A stretch of 64,000 nt of DNA from Azomonas agilis (GCF_007830255.1 NZ_VLKG01000001.1:372001-436000), one strand, 5' to 3'; counted from the stretch's first letter, positions 1 through 9,198 are shown. A program made the numbers and translations. The notes: generated by a model from the letters alone, not told the origin.

Positions 1-1130
1 ATATTAGTCGTCTCTTTTTCTAGGGCTGCGATACTGGTTGAAGCATATTCAACATCAGTGGCAAGTCGGCGAATGGTTTGAATACTGTCATTAATCACTT
101 GCGTACCAGCCTGTGAACGAAGCTGTGCATGATGAGCTGCATCTGCTGCATGTTGAGCATTACGAGCAACCTCATGTACCGCCGCCGTCATCTGGTTAAC
201 GGCAGTACTGACTTGATCCATAGCTAAGTGCTCGTTATGAATCAATTGGTCATTATTCGTGGCCATACTCGCCAAATCTTTTGCCGATAGAGTCACTTGC
301 TGCGTAACCTGCCCCACTTGCTGTATCAAAGGCTGCAACTTGTCTAAAAAACGGTTGAATGCACGTCCTAAGCGCCCTAATTCATCACGGGATGAAACCT
401 CTAAACGCTCCCGCAAATCTCCATTGCCATCGGCTATTTGCTCAATGCGCCAAAGCAGAGTATTCAGAGGGCGCGTCACCAATATTGGAAATACGACAAT
501 CAGGCCAATGCATAGGATGATACCTGTAGACAGTATCAGGCCTTGCTGCCACTGTTGCTTTGCTCCAGTACGAGCACTTTGGGTAGTTTCTAGCTCAACC
601 TTGGCCTCAACTAAATCCTCCAAGGTATCAATGGTTCCGCGCAATGCACTAAAGAGCGCATTACTTTCCTGTGCGTAACTTAAACGTGCAGCAGCAGTGA
701 TATCGCGACTGGCTAAATCGACAATGCGCTCTGTATTTTCTTTCCATTGCTGAAAGTAACGCTCAAACTCGTCTAACTTTTGTCGCTCCTCCTGAGACTT
801 AGTACCTAAAGAAGCATACTGCCGTACACGGTCTTGTACTTGTTGAATGTTCTCGACATGATTTTTTTGTAAAGCTTGTAGCTGCGTACCACGCACATTT
901 TCATGTGCCAAAGCACGCTCTGCAACCAAGGCCTGATACAAGTCTCGATCTGCATTCAACAATAAGCCTACAGAAGGTACATAAACTTGGCTTAAACGAG
1001 CATTCGCTTCTACTAATTGTCCGATAGAGTACATGCCCAAACTCCCCATGAGCGCCAGCAACATGGCAAGGAGCAGGATGGGCAACGCCAACTTCCAACG
1101 AAAATCTAAGTCGAAAAATACCTTTAACAT
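1..1130 (-). CDS. Methyl-accepting chemotaxis protein, 3' end cut by window edge
   Basis: Transmembrane chemoreceptor that would signal to CheA/CheW. The reverse-strand frame opens at ATG 1128-1130 (MLKVFFDLDFRWKLALPILL) with a GAGA ribosome site just upstream. It continues without a stop to base 1, so the distal signalling domain is outside the window. In order: an N-terminal membrane segment (about residues 14-34), a periplasmic helical sensor resembling a four-helix-bundle MCP domain, a second membrane segment (about 185-210, LILSTGIILCIGLIVVFPIL), a HAMP linker (RPLNTLLWRIEQIADGNGDL) and the start of the cytoplasmic coiled coil. The ligand cannot be told. Class is certain, specificity unknown. 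Confidence 0.9.
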   Translation of the reverse strand, partial: MLKVFFDLDFRWKLALPILLLAMLLALMGSLGMYSIGQLVEANARLSQVYVPSVGLLLNADRDLYQALVAERALAHENVRGTQLQALQKNHVENIQQVQDRVRQYASLGTKSQEERQKLDEFERYFQQWKENTERIVDLASRDITAAARLSYAQESNALFSALRGTIDTLEDLVEAKVELETTQSARTGAKQQWQQGLILSTGIILCIGLIVVFPILVTRPLNTLLWRIEQIADGNGDLRERLEVSSRDELGRLGRAFNRFLDKLQPLIQQVGQVTQQVTLSAKDLASMATNNDQLIHNEHLAMDQVSTAVNQMTAAVHEVARNAQHAADAAHHAQLRSQAGTQVINDSIQTIRRLATDVEYASTSIAALEKETTN

Positions 1131-1297
1131 AATTCTCTGCGCTATCAATCACCTGATCCTAAGTAATTAAGATAGATCAGTTTTACTAACATGCAGAGAA
1201 TACGTACCCAAACCAGTTAAAGAATAGGCAACAGAACAAAATGCAGTGATTGGCAGGAGCTTACAGCCGCAAAAAATAGAGCCGCTGTTGCTGGAGT

Positions 1298-1331
1298 TGA
1301 CTTGTCCGAAAGCTAGGTTTCGGACAAGTCA
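1298..1331. terminator. Inverted-repeat hairpin between MCP and Cache genes
   Basis: A perfect stem, TGACTTGTCCGAAA paired with TTTCGGACAAGTCA around a short loop, lies 23 bases past the stop of the leftward Cache gene. No long T tract follows on either strand, so termination efficiency is uncertain. Confidence 0.55.
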
Positions 1332-1353
1332 GAGTACAGACTAGTTGGGAAAA

Positions 1354-1791
1354 TTACTTGTAGTAACCCACTACACAGACCTGATCATCCACCTTAGTTA
1401 CAAAGGCATGTTTCTCAACAGGAGCATCGCTACCAGGACGTGGCCACATGTAAGAAACCTCACCTACTGTACCAACCGCTGCCGTTTTATACAGCTCTTC
1501 GCCGAATGCTTTACCGGCTTTATCCTTCAGATCTTTTAGGCTTTTACCCACCAAGCTGGGATGCGCGCTGAAGTTACCGTCCGGCCCACCGCAGAAAGGG
1601 TAAAGATCACGATCTTTGAAGCCATCTGTCCCTTTAGTGAATTTTTCTAAAGCAGCTGCTTTGTCTGCTTTGACCGCTACCACTGCTTTTTCCAGCATAG
1701 CTTTGGCCTCGCCTGCGGTACCAAAGTCAGCAGCATGCGCAACCAAAGTCAAACCCATAGTACATAGCAGAGATACTAAGACTTTACGCAT
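1354..1791 (-). CDS. Secreted single-Cache-domain protein
   Basis: 145 residues with a clear Sec signal peptide (MRKVLVSLLCTMGLTLVAHA, cleavage after AHA). The mature protein resembles free-standing soluble Cache domains (sCache_2 type): a long N-terminal helix (GEAKAMLEKAVVAVKADKAA), a core with LYPFCGGPDGNFSAHPSLVG, and a terminal strand with VEKHAFVTKVDDQVCVVGYYK. Such domains bind small ligands in the periplasm. Free-standing forms often sit near chemoreceptors or sensor kinases, and a chemoreceptor lies immediately downstream. A role as ligand-binding partner of that receptor is inference. The start has a GAAGGG ribosome site. Confidence 0.7.
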   Translation of the reverse strand: MRKVLVSLLCTMGLTLVAHAADFGTAGEAKAMLEKAVVAVKADKAAALEKFTKGTDGFKDRDLYPFCGGPDGNFSAHPSLVGKSLKDLKDKAGKAFGEELYKTAAVGTVGEVSYMWPRPGSDAPVEKHAFVTKVDDQVCVVGYYK

Positions 1792-1962
1792 AAATGCCCT
1801 TCTCCAATTTGTTTTTATTGGTTGTAAACCACCGGGCTAGGTGATTGTGGGAGCATCCTAAACCAGTTTTTAGAAGGCAATAAACTAAGACTATAGTCGT
1901 TAACTACAGCTTAGCAGCTCGTCAAGCCCAACTTAGAGCTGCTGCGCACAATATGCTTAAAA

Positions 1963-1990
1963 ACAAAACCCCGCTTTCGCGGGGTTTTGT
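1963..1990. terminator. Rho-independent terminator, symmetric
   Basis: ACAAAACCCCGC / GCGGGGTTTTGT stem with loop TTTC. A-rich on the left and T-rich on the right, so it can act in both directions. It lies 27 bases past the stop of the leftward 190-residue gene and is the likely end of the SIR2-like operon. Confidence 0.85.
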
Positions 1991-2017
1991 CAGAAGTCTG
2001 CCAAAAGTGGCTAAACT

Positions 2018-2590
2018 TTATACCGGGCCGCGAGTCTCACGACGGCTGGCAACGATGAAGTTAGCCAGAGCGTCCTGCAGACTTGGGCTTTCAGCTTTGA
2101 TGCTGAAATCTTTCAGAGCTTCGTAAATGGTGATGACTTTGTCTTCTGGAGTTTGACCTTTGAAGTCTTCTTTATCCAGACGCAGGTCGTCCATCAGCAG
2201 GCTCCAAACAGCACCGCCCTCTTCGTGAGGCAGCAGCATAGAAACCACACCATCAACGTCGATGATCAGTTTTTTACCGATGTTTTCAACGTAGAACAGC
2301 ATACGGACGCTAGGAGCCAGATCCGCCTTGTACATCTCATTGATCAGCGGCAGGTGGGCCAGATCAGTCAAAGCACCGGCGATCATTTCGATTTTGTCGT
2401 TTTTGATCAGAATGGCGGCTTGCTTAATAACGGCAGTTGGGGGCAGGCGGCGGCCCGCGTCATCAGCGATTTCGCCTTCTTTCAGAACCAAGTCACCACG
2501 ATAGGCATCAACACCGGCTTCGGTGGTAGCGCCTTTAACGCTCAGGTTGCACAGCAGGGCTTTGGATTCGTAGGTACTCAACAACGTCAT
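2018..2590 (-). CDS. Unrecognised 190-residue protein, second gene of the SIR2-like operon
   Basis: I do not recognise this family. The frame could open at GTG 2596, but ATG 2590 is preferred because AGAGGA lies 7 bases before it. The product is soluble and acidic, with no signal peptide or membrane segment. Visible parts: an N-terminal section with LLCNLSVKGATTEAGVDAYRG, a middle helical section (AVIKQAAILIKNDKIEMIAG), a hydrophobic core strand series (VRMLFYVENIGKKLIIDVDG) and a helical C-terminus. It lies 35 bases downstream of the SIR2-like gene on the same strand and ends at a strong terminator, so the two are almost certainly co-transcribed. The promoter of that operon is of the sigma-54 type, which suggests expression with nif genes. 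Function unknown; a partner of the SIR2-like protein is the simplest guess. Confidence 0.75.
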   Translation of the reverse strand: MTLLSTYESKALLCNLSVKGATTEAGVDAYRGDLVLKEGEIADDAGRRLPPTAVIKQAAILIKNDKIEMIAGALTDLAHLPLINEMYKADLAPSVRMLFYVENIGKKLIIDVDGVVSMLLPHEEGGAVWSLLMDDLRLDKEDFKGQTPEDKVITIYEALKDFSIKAESPSLQDALANFIVASRRETRGPV

Positions 2591-2625
2591 GGTCACTTCC
2601 TCTAGTTGGTGATCGCTTTAGGGGG

Positions 2626-3462
2626 TTAGCCTGAAGTAGCTGCAAGCAGCTCGCTCCAATCTTTTTCAATCAGTTCAATCTTTTTACGGCTGCAGACCTT
2701 GCGTTCTTTGGGCGAAGGCTCCGCTATAAATGCCCAACCGGCATCAGGGGCCGCATCATAAATCAGATCGCTCATCACCATACGTTCGGTGTCACGAGAA
2801 AAATGCAGACCTAAAAATAGATACTGACAGTCCTTACGTTTGGTTTTAAGCCAAGATGGAATGGCAAAGCCTCCCATCAGCTCAGTGATGTAATCCACAT
2901 AATCGGCATCACTGGCAATGTATGTGGGTTTAGGTAGAGGTGTACCTAAGGGCTTAAAGAGTACCGGCAGCTCTGGGTTAGCCTGCTCTTGGGTAATGGC
3001 CTGATAGCTCCCATCCTGCCATTGATAAATCTCAAAGCGGTAATGAGTTCCCATCAAACGCGCGCAACCCACAACTAAGGTGTGTGCTCGGTCGGCATAG
3101 CATTGTTGCAACAGAGTGTCCCGATTACAGTCAATAATGTAGGGCAAATTCAAACTGGCCAACCAACGATGAACCGGAGCGGGAGTCCAACCCTCTCCAC
3201 CGTAGGTCTTTGTCATAAAGCGCTCAATAAAGCTACGGCCTTTCTTATTCTCTAGGTGCATTGCTGCACGGGAGAGCTCATACATCAAGCGTGGGGACAT
3301 TGGCTGCCCACCGGTCATGGCCAGAATCATTGCTTCATCTGTAACAGGTAAAGGCTGACCCGTTGTTGGAGCAATAACGCCCTGCAAAATGCCTGGACCT
3401 AGATAAGGCACCACATGGCCACTTTTAAGCCGTGCCAAGATTTCCTCAAAACGCTCGTTCAC
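2626..3462 (-). CDS. SIR2-like NAD-fold protein divergent from nifH
   Basis: 278 residues, GTG start with AGGAG 7 bases upstream. The order of motifs matches SIR2-like (SIR2_2 type) proteins: glycine-rich nucleotide loop HVVPYLGPGIL (16-26), DCNRDTLLQ (111-119) at the place of the usual TNYD, VLFKPLGTPLPKP (167-179) at the place of the K-x-HG motif, SDADYVDYI (184-192), and YLFLGLHFSRDTE (214-226) matching the C-terminal GySxxD segment. The histidine that SIR2 enzymes use for catalysis is a leucine here (KPLG). NAD binding without classical catalysis is therefore inferred. SIR2-like domains also occur in antiphage systems, but the divergent nifH and the sigma-54 promoter argue for a nitrogen-fixation role. 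Target and activity are unknown. Confidence 0.75.
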   Translation of the reverse strand: MNERFEEILARLKSGHVVPYLGPGILQGVIAPTTGQPLPVTDEAMILAMTGGQPMSPRLMYELSRAAMHLENKKGRSFIERFMTKTYGGEGWTPAPVHRWLASLNLPYIIDCNRDTLLQQCYADRAHTLVVGCARLMGTHYRFEIYQWQDGSYQAITQEQANPELPVLFKPLGTPLPKPTYIASDADYVDYITELMGGFAIPSWLKTKRKDCQYLFLGLHFSRDTERMVMSDLIYDAAPDAGWAFIAEPSPKERKVCSRKKIELIEKDWSELLAATSG

Positions 3463-3505
3463 TGCTTTCTCCTGCTAGGAAAAGACTCAGCATAGCGGAT
3501 TCGCA

Positions 3506-3522
3506 AAGCAATATCTAAGCCA
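3506..3522 (-). promoter_or_regulatory. Sigma-54 (-24/-12) promoter of the SIR2-like operon
   Basis: Read on the reverse strand: TGGCTTAGATATTGCT, i.e. GG-N10-GC with the conserved TGGC and TTGCT blocks. The -12 GC (3508-3509) is 46 bases before the GTG start, leaving a leader of roughly 30 bases. The NifA-type site at 3617-3632 lies about 95 bases upstream, a normal distance. Confidence 0.7.
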
Positions 3523-3606
3523 GTCAAAAATAATAAATAACCAATTGATTTAAAAGATATTTACCAAAAAACCCTCTTTGAAAGAAATATGACCACAAGA
3601 AGCTTT

Positions 3607-3632
3607 CACGACAAAATGTCGTGTTTTGTACA
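3607..3632. promoter_or_regulatory. NifA upstream activator site with overlapping palindrome
   Basis: TGT-CGTGTTTTGT-ACA at 3617-3632 fits the NifA consensus TGT-N10-ACA exactly. It overlaps a perfect 7-3-7 inverted repeat, CACGACA-AAA-TGTCGTG (3607-3623). The site is about 95 bases from the SIR2-like promoter and about 170 bases from the nifH promoter, so one activator site could serve both. The palindrome may be a second regulator's operator. Confidence 0.65.
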
Positions 3633-3772
3633 GATACACCCTAATAGCGGCCATATAAAAGTGTACTAATAAAGCACTTTGTCGTATTGTTGCCATTGTG
3701 CCAAGCTGATCGTGCCTATTGTTATGTATCGCACTTAGACACTGGGAACGTACAAATAAAAAAATCCTTATA

Positions 3773-3785
3773 TATCAATAAAATG
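3773..3785 (+). promoter_or_regulatory. Possible IHF site before nifH promoter
   Basis: TATCAATAAAATG matches the IHF consensus WATCAANNNNTTR at all but one position. It lies between the NifA site and the -24 element, where IHF bends DNA in known nifH promoters. The surrounding sequence is A/T-rich, so a chance match is possible. Confidence 0.35.
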
Positions 3786-3802
3786 TACGTTTTTATGCAT
3801 TT

Positions 3803-3818
3803 TGGCATAGAGCCTGCA
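3803..3818 (+). promoter_or_regulatory. Sigma-54 (-24/-12) promoter of nifHDKTY
   Basis: TGGCATAGAGCCTGCA: GG (3804-3805), ten bases, GC (3816-3817). It is 77 bases before the nifH ATG, with a NifA site about 170 bases upstream. Confidence 0.85.
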
Positions 3819-3828
3819 CTAGGACTAG

Positions 3829-4776
<948 letters not shown>

Positions 4777-4779
4777 ATT

Positions 4780-4857
4780 AAGCCCGCTTTAGATGGACGG
4801 GGCGAGGCAGATGGGCTTCGCCGGAGCGTCGCAAACCTTCCTTAAGGGGTGCGACGC
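4780..4857 (+). other. Two hairpins in the nifH-nifD spacer
   Basis: AAGCCC (from 4780) can pair with GGGCTT (to about 4818), and GCGTCGCA (4826-4833) pairs perfectly with TGCGACGC (4850-4857). There is no T tract. In other diazotrophs such spacer hairpins stabilise the nifH message and help set its excess over nifDK; the same role here is inference. Confidence 0.55.
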
Positions 4858-4897
4858 ATCCGTTACCCGCAAATTCCAAGTAACAGGAGCCATACTC

Positions 4898-6379
4898 ATG
4901 TCTGGTATGTCACGCGAAGAAGTCGAGTCCCTCATCCAGGAAGTTCTGGAAGTTTACCCCGATAAAGCCCGTAAAGATCGTAAAAAGCACCTGACTGCTA
5001 ACGATCCTTCTCTGCCTAACGCTAAGAAGTGCATTACTTCCAACAAGAAGTCCCAGCCCGGTCTGATGACTATCCGTGGCTGTGCTTACGCAGGTTCTCG
5101 CGGTGTGGTTTGGGGTCCAATCAAGGACATGATCCACATCTCCCACGGCCCCGTTGGTTGTGGCCAATACTCGCGTGGCGGTCGTCGTAACTACTACATC
5201 GGCACCACCGGCGTGAACACCTTCGTTACCATGAACTTCACTTCGGATTTCCAAGAGAAGGACATCGTATTCGGCGGCGACAAAAAACTGTCCACCATCA
5301 TCGACGAAATTGAGACCCTGTTCCCTCTGAACCGTGGTATCTCCATTCAGTCCGAGTGCCCGATTGGTCTGATCGGTGACGACATCGAAGCCGTCTCTAA
5401 GAAAAAAACCGTTGAAATCAACAAGCTGATTACCCCCGTACGTTGTGAAGGCTTCCGTGGCGTATCCCAGTCTCTGGGTCACCACATCGCCAACGACGTA
5501 ATCCGTGACTGGGTTCTGAGCAAGCGCGACAACGACAACAGCTTCCCAACTACTCCCTACGATGTGGCCATCATCGGCGATTACAACATCGGTGGTGATG
5601 CTTGGTCTTCCCGTATCCTGTTGGAAGAAATGGGTCTGCGCGTTGTAGCTCAGTGGTCCGGTGACGGCACCATCTCTGAAATGGAACTGACTCCTAAAGT
5701 CAAGCTGAACCTGGTTCACTGCTACCGTTCCATGAACTACATCTCCCGTCACATGGAAGAAAAGTACGGTATCCCATGGATGGAGTACAACTTCTTCGGC
5801 CCAACCAAAACCATCGAATCTCTGCGCGAAATCGCCAAGCAATTCGATGAAACCATCCAAGCCAAGTGCGAAGAAGTAATTGCTAAGTACAACCCCGAGT
5901 GGCAGTCCATTGTCGCCAAATACCGTCCACGTCTGGAAGGTAAGCGCGTCATGCTGTACATCGGCGGTCTGCGTCCTCGCCACGTAATCGGTGCCTACGA
6001 AGATCTGGGCATGGAAGTGGTAGGTACAGGTTATGAGTTCGCGCACAACGACGACTACGACCGTACCATCAAAGAAATGGGCGAATCCACTCTGATCTAT
6101 GATGACGTGACTGGTTACGAGTTCGAAGAATTCGTGAAGCGCATCAAGCCTGACCTGATTGGCTCTGGTATCAAAGAGAAGTTCATCTTCCAAAAGATGG
6201 GCATTCCTTTCCGTCAAATGCACTCTTGGGACTACTCCGGCCCTTACCACGGTTTCGACGGTTTCGCCATCTTCGCACGCGATATGGACATGACCCTGAA
6301 CAACCCCTGCTGGGCCAAACTGCAAGCACCTTGGAAAAAATCCGAGGCTGCTGTTGAGAAAGTCGCTGCTAGCGCCTAA
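4898..6379 (+). CDS. nifD: Nitrogenase MoFe protein alpha chain
   Basis: 493 residues, alpha subunit of the alpha2beta2 MoFe protein that reduces N2. The P-cluster cysteines C62, C88 and C154 and the FeMo-cofactor ligands C275 and H442 are all present at the numbering of the Azotobacter vinelandii protein; the cofactor-pocket residues R96 and H195 are also kept. This identifies a group I molybdenum nitrogenase, not VnfD or AnfD. A longer frame opens at 4793, but ATG 4898 ([20 protein letters not shown]) with AACAGGAG upstream matches the family N-terminus. Lies 121 bases after nifH, after two hairpins. Confidence 0.99.
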   Translation: MSGMSREEVESLIQEVLEVYPDKARKDRKKHLTANDPSLPNAKKCITSNKKSQPGLMTIRGCAYAGSRGVVWGPIKDMIHISHGPVGCGQYSRGGRRNYYIGTTGVNTFVTMNFTSDFQEKDIVFGGDKKLSTIIDEIETLFPLNRGISIQSECPIGLIGDDIEAVSKKKTVEINKLITPVRCEGFRGVSQSLGHHIANDVIRDWVLSKRDNDNSFPTTPYDVAIIGDYNIGGDAWSSRILLEEMGLRVVAQWSGDGTISEMELTPKVKLNLVHCYRSMNYISRHMEEKYGIPWMEYNFFGPTKTIESLREIAKQFDETIQAKCEEVIAKYNPEWQSIVAKYRPRLEGKRVMLYIGGLRPRHVIGAYEDLGMEVVGTGYEFAHNDDYDRTIKEMGESTLIYDDVTGYEFEEFVKRIKPDLIGSGIKEKFIFQKMGIPFRQMHSWDYSGPYHGFDGFAIFARDMDMTLNNPCWAKLQAPWKKSEAAVEKVAASA

Positions 6380-6421
6380 TCGCCCAGTCGTTTAGTCCAA
6401 ATAATCGAATGCAACGTCCGT

Positions 6422-6442
6422 TGTGGGTGTTTCCCACCCACA
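6422..6442 (+). other. Hairpin in the nifD-nifK spacer
   Basis: TGTGGGTG paired with CACCCACA, loop TTTCC, no T tract. A message-stabilising or processing structure is more likely than a terminator, because nifK must be co-expressed with nifD. Confidence 0.5.
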
Positions 6443-6493
6443 GCCGACATCCGTGATCGCCGTTCACAGATGAGTGAGGCGTAGGAGAGAGTC

Positions 6494-8071
6494 ATGAGCC
6501 AACAAACTGATAACATCAAAAACAGCTACCCGCTGTTCCTCGATCAAGATTACAAGGACATGTTCGCGAAAAAACGCGACGAGTTCGAAGAGAAGCACCC
6601 GCAAGACAAGATCGAGGAAGTGTTCCAGTGGACTACCACTCAAGAATACCAAGACCTGAACTTCAAGCGTGAAGCTCTGACCATCGACCCAGCTAAAGCT
6701 TGCCAACCACTGGGTGCTGTTCTGTGTGCTCTGGGCTTTGAAAAAACCATGCCTTACGTGCACGGTTCTCAAGGTTGCGTGGCTTACTTCCGTACTTACT
6801 TCAACCGTCATTTCCGTGAGCCAGTATCTTGCGTTTCTGACTCCATGACTGAAGACGCCGCAGTATTCGGCGGTCAACAGAACATGAAAGACGGTCTGCA
6901 AAACTGTAAAGCCACTTACAAGCCTGACATGATCGCTGTGTCTACCACTTGTATGGCTGAGGTTATTGGTGACGACTTAAACGCGTTCATCAACAACACC
7001 AAAAAAGAAGGCTTCATTCCTGACGACTTCCCTGTTCCTTATGCCCACACTCCGAGCTTCGTTGGCAGCCACGTCACTGGCTGGGACAACATGTTCGAAG
7101 GTATTGCTAAGTACTTCACTTTCACCCAGCCTTCTGCTGGTGAGAAAGTTGTTGGTAGCAATGGCAAACTGAACATCGTTCCAGGTTTTGAAACCTACTT
7201 AGGCAACTTCCGTGTCGTCAAGCGTATGCTGGCCGAGATGGGCGTTGACTACAGCCTGCTGTCTGATCCTGAAGAAGTTCTGGACACTCCTGCTGACGGC
7301 CAGTTCCGCATGTATGCCGGTGGTACTACTCAGGACCAAATGCGCGATGCGCCTAACGCCCTGAACACCATTCTGCTGCAACCTTGGCAGTTGGAAAAAA
7401 CCAAGAAGCTGGTTGAAGGCGCTTGGAAACACGAAGTACCTAAGCTGAACATTCCTATGGGTCTGGATTGGACCGACGAATTCCTGATGAAAGTCAGCGA
7501 AATCACTGGTAAGCCAATCTCCGACAGCCTGACCAAAGAGCGTGGCCGTCTGGTCGACATGATGACCGACTCCCACACTTGGCTGCACGGTAAGCGTTTC
7601 GCTGTGTACGGCGACCCAGACTTCGTAATGGGTCTGGTTAAGTTCCTGCTGGAAGTAGGTGCTGAGCCTGTTCACATCCTGTGTCACAACGCTAACAAGC
7701 GTTGGAAGAAAGCGGTTGAAGCTCTGCTGGAGACCTCTCCTTACGGCAAAAACGCTACCGTTTATGTAGGTAAAGACCTGTGGCACCTGCGTTCTCTGGT
7801 CTTCACCAACAAGCCTGATTTCATCATCGGCAACAGCTACGGTAAGTACATCCAACGCGACACACTGCACAAAGGTAAAGAGTTCGAAGTGCCCCTGATT
7901 CGTCTGGGCTTCCCAATCTTCGACCGTCACCACCTGCATCGTCAAACCACTCTGGGTTACGAAGGTGCCATGCAAATGCTGACCACCATCGTTAACGCCA
8001 TTCTGGAGCGTCTGGACGAAGAAACTCGTCTGATGGGCGTTACTGACTACAACCACGACCTCGTTCGCTAA
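6494..8071 (+). CDS. nifK: Nitrogenase MoFe protein beta chain
   Basis: 525 residues, beta subunit of the MoFe protein; it shares the P cluster with NifD at the subunit interface. P-cluster ligands C70 (AKAC), C95 (GSQGC) and C153 (STTC) and the redox-linked S188 (TPSF) are present at the standard positions. The long N-terminal extension (residues 1-60) that wraps the alpha subunit is typical of group I enzymes. It follows nifD after a 114-base spacer with a hairpin and is followed by a strong stem-loop before nifT. Confidence 0.99.
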   Translation: MSQQTDNIKNSYPLFLDQDYKDMFAKKRDEFEEKHPQDKIEEVFQWTTTQEYQDLNFKREALTIDPAKACQPLGAVLCALGFEKTMPYVHGSQGCVAYFRTYFNRHFREPVSCVSDSMTEDAAVFGGQQNMKDGLQNCKATYKPDMIAVSTTCMAEVIGDDLNAFINNTKKEGFIPDDFPVPYAHTPSFVGSHVTGWDNMFEGIAKYFTFTQPSAGEKVVGSNGKLNIVPGFETYLGNFRVVKRMLAEMGVDYSLLSDPEEVLDTPADGQFRMYAGGTTQDQMRDAPNALNTILLQPWQLEKTKKLVEGAWKHEVPKLNIPMGLDWTDEFLMKVSEITGKPISDSLTKERGRLVDMMTDSHTWLHGKRFAVYGDPDFVMGLVKFLLEVGAEPVHILCHNANKRWKKAVEALLETSPYGKNATVYVGKDLWHLRSLVFTNKPDFIIGNSYGKYIQRDTLHKGKEFEVPLIRLGFPIFDRHHLHRQTTLGYEGAMQMLTTIVNAILERLDEETRLMGVTDYNHDLVR

Positions 8072-8099
8072 GGTCTGGCTTGAGTCTGCTGTAATACCA

Positions 8100-8126
8100 G
8101 CCGGAGCGGTGTGATGCCGCTCCGGC
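8100..8126 (+). terminator. GC-rich stem-loop after nifK
   Basis: GCCGGAGCGG pairs perfectly with CCGCTCCGGC around TGTGATG. Only a weak T-rich tail (GCTTTGCTATTT) follows. It probably marks the 3' end of most nifHDK messages while letting some transcription through to nifTY, since no new promoter is evident before nifT. Confidence 0.6.
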
Positions 8127-8223
8127 GCTTTGCTATTTACCGCCTGATAATTTGTCCGTAACACTTTGGCAGAATGCTGTAGAGTGTTGCCCACTATTCC
8201 AGCCCCCTTCATGGAGATTGCTC

Positions 8224-8448
8224 ATGCCCAGCGTGATGATCGGCAAAAATGCCCAAGGCCAGTTAACCTTCTACGTTCCTAAAAAAGACTTGGAAGACGT
8301 TATCATTTCCATTGAACACGACAGCCCAGACTGCTGGGGCGGCAAACTCGTTTTAGGCGAGGGTGATGCTTACTACATTGAGCCACTACCGGCTCCACCT
8401 AGCCTGCCGATCACATTACGCGCCAAACGAGCTGGCGAAGAGGACTGA
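8224..8448 (+). CDS. nifT: NifT family protein
   Basis: 74 residues, beginning MPSVMIGKNAQGQLTFYVPKKDLED, the usual NifT (FixU-like) pattern. NifT is a small protein of unknown biochemical role, always placed after nifK and dispensable in several diazotrophs. ATG 8224 is chosen over an upstream start at 8152 because it has GGAG close by and gives the family N-terminus. It ends four bases before nifY. Confidence 0.93.
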   Translation: MPSVMIGKNAQGQLTFYVPKKDLEDVIISIEHDSPDCWGGKLVLGEGDAYYIEPLPAPPSLPITLRAKRAGEED

Positions 8449-8452
8449 GTAG

Positions 8453-9178
8453 ATGGCCGTGCAATCGCCCTCTCAACAGGCGCGCCTGCCGGCTCACTTA
8501 GCCTTGCGGATTGCCCTTGCGTCACGCACGCTTAAAGGAGTCGATACCGCCTGTCTTCTGCGTGCTTTGATAGCGGCTGTCGGTGAGCCGATTACTGAAG
8601 CACGTCTCGCAAAGCTTCGTGCTTCACGCTTACGCTCTCGGCTATCAGAGCTGGCCTTAACAGAAGATCTGACCGACCGCCAAATTCATCGCGCTTTAGG
8701 GTTGCTGAAAGGGCGTGGCGTTAGTATGCCGGAAGATCCTCTGCCAACACTCCAAGCCTATCAGCCAGGTGACATGCCCAACTCCATTCGAGTGGCCTGT
8801 GCTTCAAACAGTGGCGAAACCTTAGATGGCATCTTTGGTAGCTGTGTTCGTTTTTTGATTTATCAAATATCTCCCCATGAATGTCGTTTGATTGAGCTGC
8901 GCGATGCCTCAGCACCCGACCAATCCGACCGTTACAGTCATCGGGCCGATTTATTGCAAGACTGCCAGCTACTCTATACCCTCAGCATCGGCGGCCCTGC
9001 CGCGGCCAAGGTAGTACGAGCAGGCATTCATCCGGTACGACTGGCGCGTGCTGTGCCCGCTAGAACCGTTATTGAAGAACTACAACGCATCCTAGCCACC
9101 GCCCCGCCCCCTTGGCTTGCCAAAGTGATGGGTGCAGAACCTGGACAACGGGTGCGATTTTCCTGTGATGCTCCCTGA
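8453..9178 (+). CDS. nifY: NifY, apo-dinitrogenase / FeMo-co binding protein
   Basis: 241 residues. The N-terminal half is helical; the C-terminal half (from about residue 107, SIRVACASNSGETLDGIFGSC) is a dinitrogenase iron-molybdenum cofactor-binding domain shared with NifX. It continues through LLYTLSIGGPAAAKVVRAG to the terminal PPPWLAKVMG, as in NifX. The family holds apo-MoFe protein or FeMo-co during cofactor insertion. Starts four bases after nifT; its TGA overlaps a possible upstream start of the next gene. Confidence 0.93.
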   Translation: MAVQSPSQQARLPAHLALRIALASRTLKGVDTACLLRALIAAVGEPITEARLAKLRASRLRSRLSELALTEDLTDRQIHRALGLLKGRGVSMPEDPLPTLQAYQPGDMPNSIRVACASNSGETLDGIFGSCVRFLIYQISPHECRLIELRDASAPDQSDRYSHRADLLQDCQLLYTLSIGGPAAAKVVRAGIHPVRLARAVPARTVIEELQRILATAPPPWLAKVMGAEPGQRVRFSCDAP

Positions 9179-9198
9179 TGAGGGGAAAGGAGACTCTT

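Noticed and set aside
2626-3462. Antiphage defence island reading of the SIR2-like gene
   Set aside because: No other defence genes, mobile elements or atypical composition nearby; the promoter and position tie it to nif instead. Not fully excluded.
3726-3743. TGT-ATCGCACTTAG-ACA as a second NifA site before nifH
   Set aside because: The spacer is 11, not 10, bases, which puts the half-sites out of register.
4910-6325. Long open frame antisense to nifD (471 codons)
   Set aside because: Shadow produced by the strong codon bias of nifD. The translation is low-complexity (V/D/H-rich) with no domain pattern. Similar antisense frames over nifH and nifK are rejected for the same reason.
8160-8180. 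TTTGGCAGAATGCTG as a sigma-54 promoter before nifT
   Set aside because: GG is not followed by GC at the required ten-base spacing.
8152-8223. Upstream extension of nifT
   Set aside because: The extra 24 residues do not resemble NifT, and the ribosome site belongs to ATG 8224.
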